From NCBI GenBank assembly GCA_964419935.1, contig CAYQQJ010000024.1, positions 1 through 54,759 of the forward strand: a DNA stretch of 54,759 nt, given 5' to 3'. Of the stretch, positions 8,031 to 16,500 are shown piece after piece; position 1 is the first letter of the stretch; each line of letters begins with the position of its first letter. A program made the translations under genes and the position numbers. This stretch comes from CAYQQJ01 sp964419935 (GTDB lineage Bacteria; Pseudomonadota; Gammaproteobacteria; Pseudomonadales; Cellvibrionaceae). The notes under the pieces were generated by a model. That model was not told the DNA's origin. It did no database searches and was given only the letters and a program-made list of their open reading frames with translations.

Positions 8031-8909
8031 ATGGGAATTGACGTGGACAGTAAGCAGAACATCGCCTTGAACAGGCGCAAATTTCTCGGATTATCGGCCG
8101 CAGGGATGGGTCTTATGATGTCCAGCTCCGCAGCGCCGCTTTGGGCGAAAGCGGCACCGCCGACCAACGCGGGGCTGCAGCTGTATACCCTGCGGGACAT
8201 GATGGCGAAGAGTGTGCCGGAAACCCTGAAGCTGGTTGCGGAGATCGGCTATAAACGCCTGGAGTTTGCTGGTTATTTTGATCACAAACCCAAAGAGCTG
8301 CGCAAGATTCTGGACGGCGAAGGCCTTACGGCTCCGTCCGCCCATGTTCCCCTGGAGGTTCTTCAGAAGGACTTCGATGGCGCTCTGGCCGCCGCGGAAG
8401 TGCTTGGTCATAAATATATTGTTGTGCCTTACCTGGATGACAAGCAGCGGGGCAAGAGCATTGATACCTACAAGCAATTGGCAGAGCAGTTCAATGAGTG
8501 GGGCGAAAAGTCCGCCAAAGCTGGCATACGCCTGGCGTACCACAATCATGACTTTGAATTCGCGACGGTTGATGAGCAGATTCCATACGACGTGCTGCTG
8601 GCCGACACAGCCCCTGAGCTGGTGTTCATGGAGTTGGACCTGTTCTGGGTAATCAAGGCGCAGGTTGATCCCTTCGGGCTGTTTCGTGACCATCCAGGCC
8701 GTTACCCGCTATGGCATATCAAGGATATGGGCAAGGATGGCAAGTTCGCCGATGTTGGTCAGGGCACAATCGATTTCGCCAAAATCTACCAAGCGGCGGA
8801 CGTCGCTGGGCTGCAGCATGATTTTGTGGAGAACGACCAGCCCGAAGACGCGTTGCGCACCATCACCCGTGGCTTCAAGGCCATGCAGGCGATTCGTCGC
8901 GCGAGCTGA
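8031..8909 (+). CDS. Tat-exported sugar isomerase/epimerase-like TIM-barrel protein
   Basis: A 292-residue protein. The start at 8031 is preferred because GAGGGAA lies seven bases upstream; an ATG at 8025 sits too close to that site. A twin-arginine signal (NRRKFLGLSAAGMG) is followed by a mature TIM-barrel protein with the xylose-isomerase-like patterns LAYHNHDFEF, MELDLFW and LWHIKDM, giving likely metal ligands Glu/His/Asp. Export by Tat puts it in the periplasm with the GMC dehydrogenase, where it could act on the oxidised sugar, for example by isomerising or cleaving a 3-keto-glycoside. It lies 53 bp after the GMC gene and ends the plus-strand arm. Confidence 0.88.
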   Translation: MGIDVDSKQNIALNRRKFLGLSAAGMGLMMSSSAAPLWAKAAPPTNAGLQLYTLRDMMAKSVPETLKLVAEIGYKRLEFAGYFDHKPKELRKILDGEGLTAPSAHVPLEVLQKDFDGALAAAEVLGHKYIVVPYLDDKQRGKSIDTYKQLAEQFNEWGEKSAKAGIRLAYHNHDFEFATVDEQIPYDVLLADTAPELVFMELDLFWVIKAQVDPFGLFRDHPGRYPLWHIKDMGKDGKFADVGQGTIDFAKIYQAADVAGLQHDFVENDQPEDALRTITRGFKAMQAIRRAS

Positions 8910-8925
8910 GCCTCATACAGTACAT

Positions 8926-9106
8926 TAGGAGTCTGTCGGACTTAAGGCTGATCTACTGCGCCGATGGGAAATCGGTCCATTTTCCCGCGCTTTCTTGTTG
9001 CATAGAACCACTATGCGCCTCAAAAGCGCGAAAAACTGTCCTCCTTCTTTGTTTATGGGAAGGCCCACCTTGCTCGCTACGATCGCTTAAGTCCGACAGC
9101 CTCCTA
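8926..9106. repeat. Hairpin repeat family 2, copy K
   Basis: Arms 8926-8946 and 9086-9106 are complementary over 21 bases with one mismatch. The centre holds GCATAGAACCACTATGC, itself a hairpin, inside a further stem CGCGCTTT/AAAGCGCG. The same nested plan with different arm and stem bases occurs in copy L (11104-11262). The rest of the 371-bp gap before phaZ holds the hairpin at 9108-9137 and otherwise nothing I recognise. Confidence 0.85.
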
Positions 9107-9107
9107 G

Positions 9108-9137
9108 GCTGCACCGTAGCTTTTGATGCGGTGCAGC
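9108..9137. other. Perfect 9-bp hairpin next to repeat copy K
   Basis: GCTGCACCG and CGGTGCAGC pair perfectly around a 12-base loop. The stem abuts the end of copy K. There is no T-run after it, so it is not a standard terminator. A possible -10 (TATGAT, 9148-9153) follows, with TTGATG at 9123-9128 at a long 19-bp spacing, so the stem could overlap a promoter for phaZ. Function unknown. Confidence 0.45.
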
Positions 9138-9280
9138 AATTCTGTGCTATGATTCCAGTTCGAATGGCATTCGACGCTGGACCCGCCTCACTGCAATGTC
9201 ATTCCCAAACGATTCTGTCGTGCGACATCCATTGATGATTTGTCGCATGGAGGTGTCACTAATCGTGTCGGGAGCGAACC

Positions 9281-10576
9281 ATGCTGTACCATGCCTATGA
9301 GTTGAACCACGCGGCAATCAAGCCTTTTCGCGAGCTCGCCTGTTTTAACAAGAAGCTTTTCACCTCGCCTTACAATCCCTCTGCCTACACACCCTTCGGC
9401 CGCAATATCGCGGCAGCATGCGACGTGTTCGAGTCCATGACGCGACGCTATGGCAAGCCCGAATGGCGCCTTCACGAAACTGAGATCAACGGCGCCCGGG
9501 TGCCGGTCCGGGACCGGGTCATTTGGCAAAAGCCTTTTGGCCGACTGGTTCATTTTGAGCGAGAGCGCAGTGCATTAATCAAGGCGGGGGCAGAAAAGCC
9601 GCATCCACGGGTACTCTTGGTTGCACCTCTCTCTGGTCATTACGCCACCCTGTTGCGCCGAACGGTGGAGGCTTTCTTGCCGGATCATGAAGTCTTCGTC
9701 ACGGATTGGGCGGACGCCCGCGAGATGCCGGTTGCGCTGGGCAAGTTTGATATGAACGATTACATCGACTACGTGATCGACATGCTGGCAGTGATGGGGC
9801 CGGGAGCTCATGTGGTAGGGGTCTGCCAGCCGGGCCCGCTGATACTGGCGGCTGTGGCGGTGATGTCCGAGCGCAAGGACCCCGATCTGCCGGCGAGCAT
9901 GACAGTGATGGGATCACCTATTGATGCGCGTTTGTCGCCGACGGTGCCGAATAAGCTTGCCATGGAGCGCCCCTTGAGCTGGTTCAAGGACAATGTTATC
10001 TACACCGTTCCCTGGCCCAACAAGGGCGTTTTTCGCCGAGTGTACCCGGGCTTCCTGCAGCTTAGCGGGTTTATCAGCATGAATCAGGAGCGCCATATCG
10101 AGGCGCACCAGGACTACTTCAACCATCTGGTTCACGGTGATTGTGACAGTGTGCATCGGCATCGGGAGTTTTATAACGAGTACCTGTCAGTCATGGACCT
10201 GACGGAAGAATTCTATTTGCAGTGTATTGAAGACGTTTTCCAGGAGTTCAAGCTACCAAACGGCACATTCATGCACCGGGGGCAGTTGGTCAAACCCGAG
10301 CTGATCACCGACGTCGCGCTGATGACCATTGAGGGCGAAAAAGACGACATTTCCGGCGTAGGCCAGACCCAGGCCGCTCACGACCTGTGCAAGAACATCC
10401 CCCAGAAAATGCACCTGGACTACGTCCAACCCGGCGTGGGCCACTACGGCGTATTCAGCGGCAGCCGCTTTCGCGCCGAAATCCAACCGCGCATGGCGGA
10501 ATTCATGCGGACCTACACGGATGTGAAGCGAGAAGAGCGATTGAGGAAAGAGAATCCGCACGTGACGCAGGGTTAG
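9281..10576 (+). CDS. phaZ: Intracellular poly(3-hydroxybutyrate) depolymerase
   Basis: A 431-residue alpha/beta-hydrolase-fold protein without an export signal. The full length resembles intracellular PHB depolymerases of the Ralstonia PhaZ type. The nucleophile is cysteine rather than serine, in VVGVCQPGPL (Cys182), as in that family. The other triad members are probably Asp in IEGEKDDISG and His in PGVGHYGVF. It would mobilise stored polyhydroxyalkanoate granules in the cytoplasm. The ATG follows a GGGAGCG ribosome site. It is a single gene here: no phaC, phaP or phaR lies in the window. Confidence 0.92.
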   Translation: MLYHAYELNHAAIKPFRELACFNKKLFTSPYNPSAYTPFGRNIAAACDVFESMTRRYGKPEWRLHETEINGARVPVRDRVIWQKPFGRLVHFERERSALIKAGAEKPHPRVLLVAPLSGHYATLLRRTVEAFLPDHEVFVTDWADAREMPVALGKFDMNDYIDYVIDMLAVMGPGAHVVGVCQPGPLILAAVAVMSERKDPDLPASMTVMGSPIDARLSPTVPNKLAMERPLSWFKDNVIYTVPWPNKGVFRRVYPGFLQLSGFISMNQERHIEAHQDYFNHLVHGDCDSVHRHREFYNEYLSVMDLTEEFYLQCIEDVFQEFKLPNGTFMHRGQLVKPELITDVALMTIEGEKDDISGVGQTQAAHDLCKNIPQKMHLDYVQPGVGHYGVFSGSRFRAEIQPRMAEFMRTYTDVKREERLRKENPHVTQG

Positions 10577-10595
10577 AAGATAGGGGAAAGTGGGA

Positions 10596-10739
10596 GGGAA
10601 AAGGGAAAAGGGAAAAGGGAAAAGTAAGAAGCCATAAGCTTCAAGCCGCAAGCTGTAAGTTAAAAGATTGGATCGAAAAGCCTGAGCGACTGGCTGATCA
10701 TGGGCTGTAGGATTCCCTTTTCCCTTTTCCCTTTTCCCT
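10596..10739. repeat. Hairpin repeat family 3: GGGAAAA heptamers in inverted orientation
   Basis: Four exact tandem GGGAAAA units (10596-10623) face an inverted array of the same heptamer (10713-10739), giving a perfect stem of about 26 bp. The roughly 90-base loop contains AAGCTTCAAGCCGCAAGCTG, related to the word after lacI, and a GAAAAGCCTGAGCG stretch also found in the second member at 34736-34875. It starts 20 bp after the phaZ stop. Confidence 0.88.
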
Positions 10740-10750
10740 ATCTTGAAATC

Positions 10751-10780
10751 AAAAGGCCCGCAATTGCTTGCGGGCCTTTT
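10751..10780 (-). terminator. Terminator of the tRNA-Val/tRNA-Asp transcript
   Basis: A perfect 13-bp stem AAAAGGCCCGCAA/TTGCGGGCCTTTT with a 4-base loop lies 9 bp past the tRNA-Asp 3' end. The T-run is formed by the stem ends, so it could work in both directions and also stop transcription from phaZ. Confidence 0.9.
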
Positions 10781-10788
10781 GGAAATAA

Positions 10789-10865
10789 TGGCGGACCGGA
10801 CGGGACTCGAACCCGCGACCTCCGGCGTGACAGGCCGGCATTCTAACCAGCTGAACTACCGGTCC
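10789..10865 (-). tRNA. tRNA-Asp (anticodon GTC)
   Basis: A complete 77-base cloverleaf with encoded CCA. The acceptor stem is GGACCGG/CCGGTCC and the anticodon loop CTGTCAC gives GTC. It is cotranscribed after tRNA-Val. The same pair in the same order occurs on the plus strand at the window end. Confidence 0.97.
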
Positions 10866-10896
10866 GCGAATGTGGATCTACTTCTTCTATTCTTCG

Positions 10897-10972
10897 TGGT
10901 GGGTGGTACAGGGGTCGAACCTGTGACCTACGGCTTGTAAGGCCGTCGCTCTACCAACTGAGCTAACCACCC
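10897..10972 (-). tRNA. tRNA-Val (anticodon TAC)
   Basis: A complete 76-base cloverleaf with encoded CCA. The acceptor stem is GGGTGGT/ACCACCC and the anticodon loop CTTACAA gives TAC. It lies 31 bp upstream of tRNA-Asp on the minus strand. The mature sequence appears identical to the copy at 54599-54674. Confidence 0.97.
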
Positions 10973-10992
10973 CTCGTCTCGAAGAGCGGCGT

Positions 10993-11020
10993 ATTTTAAC
11001 CATAATACAAACGGCGTCAA
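10993..11020 (-). promoter_or_regulatory. Sigma-70 promoter for the minus-strand tRNA pair
   Basis: On the minus strand, TTGACG (11020-11015) and TAAAAT (10998-10993) are separated by 16 bp. A GC-rich stretch follows, as in stringently controlled stable-RNA promoters. The tRNA-Val 5' end is about 20 bp downstream of the -10. Confidence 0.8.
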
Positions 11021-11103
11021 CCAGAAAATTTGAGAGCTTCGCGTCGACGTCGGTCAGGCGGCGTATTTCTATGGTTTCACAATCCTTGATCAGAGATTCC
11101 CTC

Positions 11104-11262
11104 GGAGTCTGCGCGGTAGAAGTTATCCTACTGCGAAAGCGTCACAAGGATCCATTTTCTCGCTCATTTGTGTTGCATAGAACCCCTATGCGCCGCAAAT
11201 GATCAAAAAATCGCCTCGTTCTGCTATTTTCTCGCGACGGACATTTCTACCGCGCAGACTCC
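11104..11262. repeat. Hairpin repeat family 2, copy L
   Basis: Arms 11104-11121 and 11245-11262 are perfectly complementary over 18 bases but differ in sequence from those of copy K beyond the outer GGAGTCTG. The interior keeps TTGCATAGAACCCCTATGCGCC. Its surrounding stem is TCATTTG/CAAATGA, where K has GCTTT/AAAGC, so stem bases change in pairs. It separates the tRNA promoter from ccmH. Confidence 0.85.
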
Positions 11263-11321
11263 TAGCTCGAGCACTGCTATACTCCGCCGTTATATTTTCT
11301 TCAGGATGCTGGTGATTCAGT

Positions 11322-11876
11322 ATGAACGCTATCCCTATCAAAACGCACATAAAAAGCCTGATGCTGATGTTGCTGGTGGTGAGCCTTCCTGCGGCAGGAG
11401 TGGTCGATATACGCGAATTCTCCAGCGTCGAGAAACGCGAGCGGTACCACGACCTGATTGAGGAGCTACGCTGCCCGAAGTGCCAGAACCAGAACCTCGC
11501 CGGCTCGGATTCGCCCATCGCTGAGGATCTTCGGGAGGAGCTTTACCAGCAGCTGGAAGCGGGGCGGACCGACAAGGAGATCAAGTCCTTCATGGTCAAC
11601 CGCTATGGTGATTATGTGCTCTACCGCCCGCCGGTTCAGGATAACACTCTGATACTCTGGTGGGGCCCTCCAGGGGTCTTGGGTATCGGCGTGATTGTGG
11701 TGCTGGCCCTGGTCTGGCGGAGGCGGCGATTACTGCAGAAAAGCAGCGGAGCAGATGAACTTTCGGCAGAAGAACAGGCCCGTCTTGACAGGCTCCTGGC
11801 GCAGGCCGATGACGCACCGAATGATTCGTTGACAGACTCGAATGATTCACCCGTGCACACAGACGAAGAGCGGTGA
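11322..11876 (+). CDS. ccmH: Cytochrome c maturation protein CcmH
   Basis: A 184-residue protein with an N-terminal signal segment (about residues 10-27), the CcmH redox motif LRCPKCQNQN near residue 49, and a membrane helix near residues 105-128. CcmH acts at the periplasmic face, keeping the apocytochrome heme-binding cysteines reduced for heme ligation. The charged tail after the membrane helix is longer than in minimal CcmH proteins. It is followed after 4 bp by ccmI. Unusually, ccmABCDEFG are not upstream: the preceding DNA holds repeat L and minus-strand tRNAs. Confidence 0.93.
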   Translation: MNAIPIKTHIKSLMLMLLVVSLPAAGVVDIREFSSVEKRERYHDLIEELRCPKCQNQNLAGSDSPIAEDLREELYQQLEAGRTDKEIKSFMVNRYGDYVLYRPPVQDNTLILWWGPPGVLGIGVIVVLALVWRRRRLLQKSSGADELSAEEQARLDRLLAQADDAPNDSLTDSNDSPVHTDEER

Positions 11877-11880
11877 TGTG

Positions 11881-13128
11881 ATGACGTATTGGCAAGTAAT
11901 TCTGGGCCTCAGCGGTGTGGCGGCGGTTTTCATACTCTGGCCGCTGGTTGGGCACTGGCTGCGTCGGGATGAACACAAAGCCGCCCAGGCGCGAACGGCG
12001 GCCAATGCACGCCTGTACCAGGAGCATCTGGCAGAACTGGAGTTGCAGCGGGAAAACGGCGATATCGGTGATGATGAATTCGCGGTGCTAAAAGTCGAAC
12101 AACAGCGAGCGCTGCTGGACGATGCCACCGATTATCGCGGCACCCGATACCGTCGCGATGGATTGATCGTGCTGTTGGTCGCGGCGCTGCTGGTTCCGCT
12201 CTTCGGCTGGTTGATCCATGAGCAACTGGGTGCCAAGGCGGATTGGGAGATCTATCAATCCGTTGTCACTTGGCAGAATTCTGCAGATCCGGACCCCGAT
12301 TTCATCACGCAGTTGCGACATGATCTGGCTCAGCGCCTGGAGGAGCGACCGGACAACGTACAGAACTGGTATTTGTTGGCGACTCTGGCCATGGGCGTCA
12401 ATGATTTTGATCAGGCCGTGGCGGCGTTTCGCGAGATCATTGCGGTGGAGCCGGAATCGCCCCATATTATGGCTGAGCTTGCTCAGGCGATTTTTCTGCA
12501 GGCCGGCAACCGCATCACACCGGAGGTGCGCGAGAACACTGAGAAAGCCCTGGCAATCAATCCTGACATGCCTACGGCACTGGGGCTGGCGGGCATTGAC
12601 AAGTTCCAGCAGGGTTACTTTCAGCAGGCCATCAATTACTGGTCCCATGCGGTGGACATCCTCGGCGCTGAGGCCCCCGGCGCGCAGGCATTGATCAGCG
12701 GTATCGCCCGGGCACAGGCAGAGCTGGCCACCAATGGCAAGGTCGACAACGGCGCTCAAGACGCTCAGGATCCCGAGGCCAGCGGTCCGGCACTTGAAGT
12801 GGCTGTCAGTTTGGCTGAGGGCATTGATGTCAGTTCTTCCTCCACGGTTTTTGTCTATGCGCGCGCATTTGAAGGGCCGCGTATGCCTTTGGCTATTCAG
12901 CGCTTCCCCGCGAGTGAATTGCCAAAAACGGTAACCCTTGACGAATCCATGGCTATGGCGCCGGGCATGGGCCTGTCGAACTTTGAGCAGTTGGAAGTGG
13001 TAGCGCGCGTATCTGCTTCAGGCAACGCCGTCCCGGAATCCGGAGACTGGCAGGTTGTGCAGGGGCCGGTCGCTCTGAAAGAAGAATCGGTCAGTCTTGA
13101 ACTGACAATTGAGGAACAGATTCCCTGA
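11881..13128 (+). CDS. ccmI: c-type cytochrome biogenesis protein CcmI (CycH-like)
   Basis: A 415-residue protein with a membrane helix at the N-terminus, a charged loop rich in Leu-zipper-like repeats (LYQEHLAELELQRENGDIG), a second helix near residues 97-115, and TPR-like repeats in the middle (about residues 145-280). The C-terminal domain (about 300-415) matches the periplasmic CcmI tail. CcmI holds unfolded apocytochromes and passes them to CcmH/CcmF. The ATG at 11881 follows the ccmH stop by 4 bp, suggesting coupling; the frame is open upstream into ccmH but has no better start. Confidence 0.9.
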   Translation: MTYWQVILGLSGVAAVFILWPLVGHWLRRDEHKAAQARTAANARLYQEHLAELELQRENGDIGDDEFAVLKVEQQRALLDDATDYRGTRYRRDGLIVLLVAALLVPLFGWLIHEQLGAKADWEIYQSVVTWQNSADPDPDFITQLRHDLAQRLEERPDNVQNWYLLATLAMGVNDFDQAVAAFREIIAVEPESPHIMAELAQAIFLQAGNRITPEVRENTEKALAINPDMPTALGLAGIDKFQQGYFQQAINYWSHAVDILGAEAPGAQALISGIARAQAELATNGKVDNGAQDAQDPEASGPALEVAVSLAEGIDVSSSSTVFVYARAFEGPRMPLAIQRFPASELPKTVTLDESMAMAPGMGLSNFEQLEVVARVSASGNAVPESGDWQVVQGPVALKEESVSLELTIEEQIP

Positions 13129-13189
13129 CGGGCTCCCCGGCTACTGGCGAAGTGTGTAGAATCGCGATTTCGCGGCGGAGTACGTTAAT

Positions 13190-13440
13190 AACTCAAGTTC
13201 CCGAGTTTGCGGCAACTTTCTTCATAACCAAGCAGGTAAAGAAGGAAACAGGTGGATACGCCACAGTGGTGATGCAGGGGGAGAGTTTCTAAAACCGTCA
13301 CAAGAGGGACCTTGTGCCGGAGCCTACAGGGACATATTTACGGCGTTTTTAGAAACTCTCACGCTGCAGCACCACACCTGCTTACGAAGTGCTTAACTTC
13401 AGCACATAATAAGCGGTAATCCAACTCCGAAATTTGAATT
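13190..13440 (+). repeat. MITE-like element with a family 1 hairpin core, copy G
   Basis: A 251-bp element closely similar to copy H (47057-47305) in inverted orientation. Its ends are imperfect terminal inverted repeats (AACTCAAGTT... and ...AATTTGAATT). Inside, arms 13281-13294 and 13346-13360 pair, extended outward by a GTGGTG..GCAG stem. The core inner stem is CACAAG/CTTGTG around AGGGAC (13299-13316), and the second loop is TACAGGGACATA. It fills most of the ccmI-smc gap. The remainder (13441-13599) holds a TGCTGGCC/GGCCAGCA inverted pair and a small CCGAAT/ATTCGG hairpin but no clear promoter. Confidence 0.9.
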
Positions 13441-13599
13441 ATAAAAGCCTGCTGGCCAACGCCTCGGCAACACAGAAGTAACACGAGCTGAACCATACCT
13501 GACACCGGTCACAACCGTGAGGGCCGAATCCGTTATATTCGGAGTCCGTGGGCCAGCAGCAAGCCAACAAACAAATGACGTTTTCATGCGGTTCCTTTT

Positions 13600-16500
13600 A
13601 TGCGTTTAAAGTGCATCAAGCTGGCGGGTTTCAAGTCATTCGTTGACCCGACCACTGTCAACTTCCCCAGCAACCTCTGTGCGGTGGTGGGCCCCAACGG
13701 TTGTGGCAAGTCCAATATTATTGACGCGGTGCGCTGGGTTATGGGGGAGTCTTCCGCCAAGAATCTGCGCGGCGAATCCATGACCGACGTCATTTTCAAT
13801 GGTTCGGGTGGACGCAAGCCTGTGGGCCAGGCCTCTATCGAACTGGTATTCGACAACAGTGACGGCACCTTGCAGGGCGAGTACGCCAGCTACGCGGAAA
13901 TCGCCATCCGCCGCAAAGTTACGCGAGACGGCCAGAACAACTACTACCTGAACGGCAACAAATGCCGGCGCCGGGATATCACTGACATTTTCCTTGGTAC
14001 CGGCCTCGGACCGCGCAGTTACGCCATTATTGAACAAGGCATGATTTCCCGCCTGATTGAAGCCAAGCCGGAAGAGCTGCGCGTGTACGTGGAAGAGGCG
14101 GCGGGAATTTCCAAATATAAAGAGCGTCGGCGGGACACGGAAAACCGTATGCGCCGCACTCAGGAAAACCTGGAGCGGCTGACGGATATTCGCGAAGAGC
14201 TTGAACGGCAACTGATTCGCCTTGAGCGGCAGGCGCAGGCGGCGGAAAAGTACGCAGAGTTGAAAAAAGAGGAGCGGCTCCTGCGGGCGCAATTGCAGGC
14301 GTTCCGTTACCAGACGCTGAAAAACGCGTCCGATGAAAAGCACACGCTGATTACCGAGCTGGAATTGAAAGTCGAATCGGCGGTGACGGACATGGTGCAT
14401 CAGGATGCGGCCATTGAAAAACACCGTACGGAGTACACCGAGCTGGGCGACGTATTCAGCGAAGTGCAGGGCCGTTACTACAGCATCGGCGCAGACATTG
14501 CGCGGGTGGAGCAGACGATCCAGCATTCCCAGGAACGTGAACGCCAGTTGCAGACGGATCTTGAACAAGTTAACCGCGACTGCCGCGAAGCGGAAGAGCA
14601 CATGAAGGCTGACCGCCAGAAAACGGAAGGTTGGCAGGCGGAGTTGCTGGAAATTGGGCCGGAACTGAGCATGCTCAACGAAGCCGAGGAAGATTCCGGC
14701 GAAGTGTTGCTGCAGGCCGAGGAGGCGATGCAGGAGTGGCAGCAGGAGTGGGATCAGTTCAACCTGCGTGCGGCAGAGCCACGTCAGCAGGCTGAAGTAC
14801 AGCAGTCCCGCATCAAGCATATGGATCAGGTGCAGCAGCGTTTGCTGGAGCGGGTGGAGAAACTTGAGGCCGAGCGCAAGTCGCTGGTAGTCGGGGAAGT
14901 CGAGGAAGAAATTGGCGAACTCGACGAGGAAATGGCGACGCTGGATCTTCAGGTGGAAGAGAAACGCGCTCAGGTCGAAGACGTGGTGGAGGCCCTGGAG
15001 GCCGCGCGCAAACGGGAACAGGATCTTGCCGCTGAGCTGGATACCCTGCGCAGCCAATTGCAAACCGCCCGTGGCCGCCATGCATCCCTGGAAGCGCTGC
15101 AGCAGGCTGCCCTGGGCCAGAACAAAGGCAAAATTGCCGAGTGGCTGGCGGATCACGATCTGGCGGACCAGCCCCGGCTCGCCGAGAAGCTGGAAGTTGC
15201 CGCCGGTTGGGACAAAGCCGTTGAAACCGTATTGGGCAATTCACTGCAGGCGGTATGCGTTGATCAGAACTTCGATGCGGTGGCAGACGTGCTGTCTGGT
15301 CTGGACCAGGGCGAGCTGACGCTGCTGGACAGTGCCACAGCGCGCGCAGGCACAGCACAGGCAGACAGCCTGCTGAGCAAAGTGACCTCGTCAGTTTCTG
15401 TGGAGCCCCTGTTGGCGGGTATCTACGCGGCCGAAAATCTCAGCGATGCGCTTGCCATGCGTGCCACCTTGGCGGCGGGCGAATCCGTGGTCACTCGCGA
15501 CGGTCTCTGGCTTGGTGCCAACTGGCTGCGGGTCGCCCGGGACAAGGACGCGAGTTCCGGCGTAATCGCCCGCAAGCAGGAGCTGGAAGAACTCTCGGAA
15601 TCCATTGAGCAACTCGAAGAGCGCACCGCCGCAGCATCTGAGCAACTGGCAGATTCCAAGCGTCTGGTTGAAGACAGTGAGCGACGTCGGGAAGACCTGC
15701 GTCGCGAAGCGGAACAGCTGACTATTCGACACAGCGAAGTGCGTTCTTTGGTGAGTGCCCGCAAAGCCAAAGTGGAACAAGTTCTGGAAGGCCGCCAGCG
15801 AGTAGACCGGGAAATTGGCGATGCACGGGAGCAGCTCAAGGCGGAAGCGGCGAACCTGGCCGAAGCGCGCACCGAGCTGCACACTGCCATTGCCCGGATG
15901 GAAACCGATACGGAAGAGCGGGAACAGTTGCTGAGCAAACGCGACACGGTTCGCCAGCAACTGGATGACGCACGCCAGCGCGCCCGGCACGACAAAGATC
16001 GACATCACCAACTGGCGATGCGCCATCAGTCGGTGAAAACCCAGCTCGGTTCCGTCTCCCAGGGCATTCAGCGGCTGGAGGATCAGCTGCAGCGTATGCA
16101 TGAAAGGCGCGAGCATCTGACGCTGTCCCTGGAGGAAACCCGCGAGCCGGTGGAAGAGCACAAACTTGAACTTGAAGCCAGCCTGGAAAAGCGCGTCAGT
16201 GTTGAAAACGAACTCAGTGAAGCGCGGCGGCGGGTTGAGGAAGTGGAAAATGCGCTGCGCGAAGCGGAGCGCTTGCGTCACCAGGCGGAACAGATTCTGA
16301 CGGGTTTGCGCAGCAACCTCGAAAAAGAAAGACTGGACATGCAAACCCTGGCGGTCAAGGGTGCGGGTTTGCAGCAGCAACTGAAAGAAGAAGATTTTGA
16401 TCTGGAACAAGTGTTACAGGACTTGCCGGAAGATACGGACGTACCGACCCTGGAACAGGAATTGGAACGAATCGGCAATCGCATTTCGCGCTTGGGTGCC

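Noticed and set aside
10743..10940. 65-residue plus-strand ORF with text like GLEPATSG
   Set aside because: It is the familiar false ORF produced by translating the antisense of tRNA genes (Asp and Val here).
13636..15156. 506-residue open frame antisense to smc
   Set aside because: Fully inside the smc coding strand shadow, low-complexity Phe/Leu-rich text from GC-skewed codons, no ribosome site.
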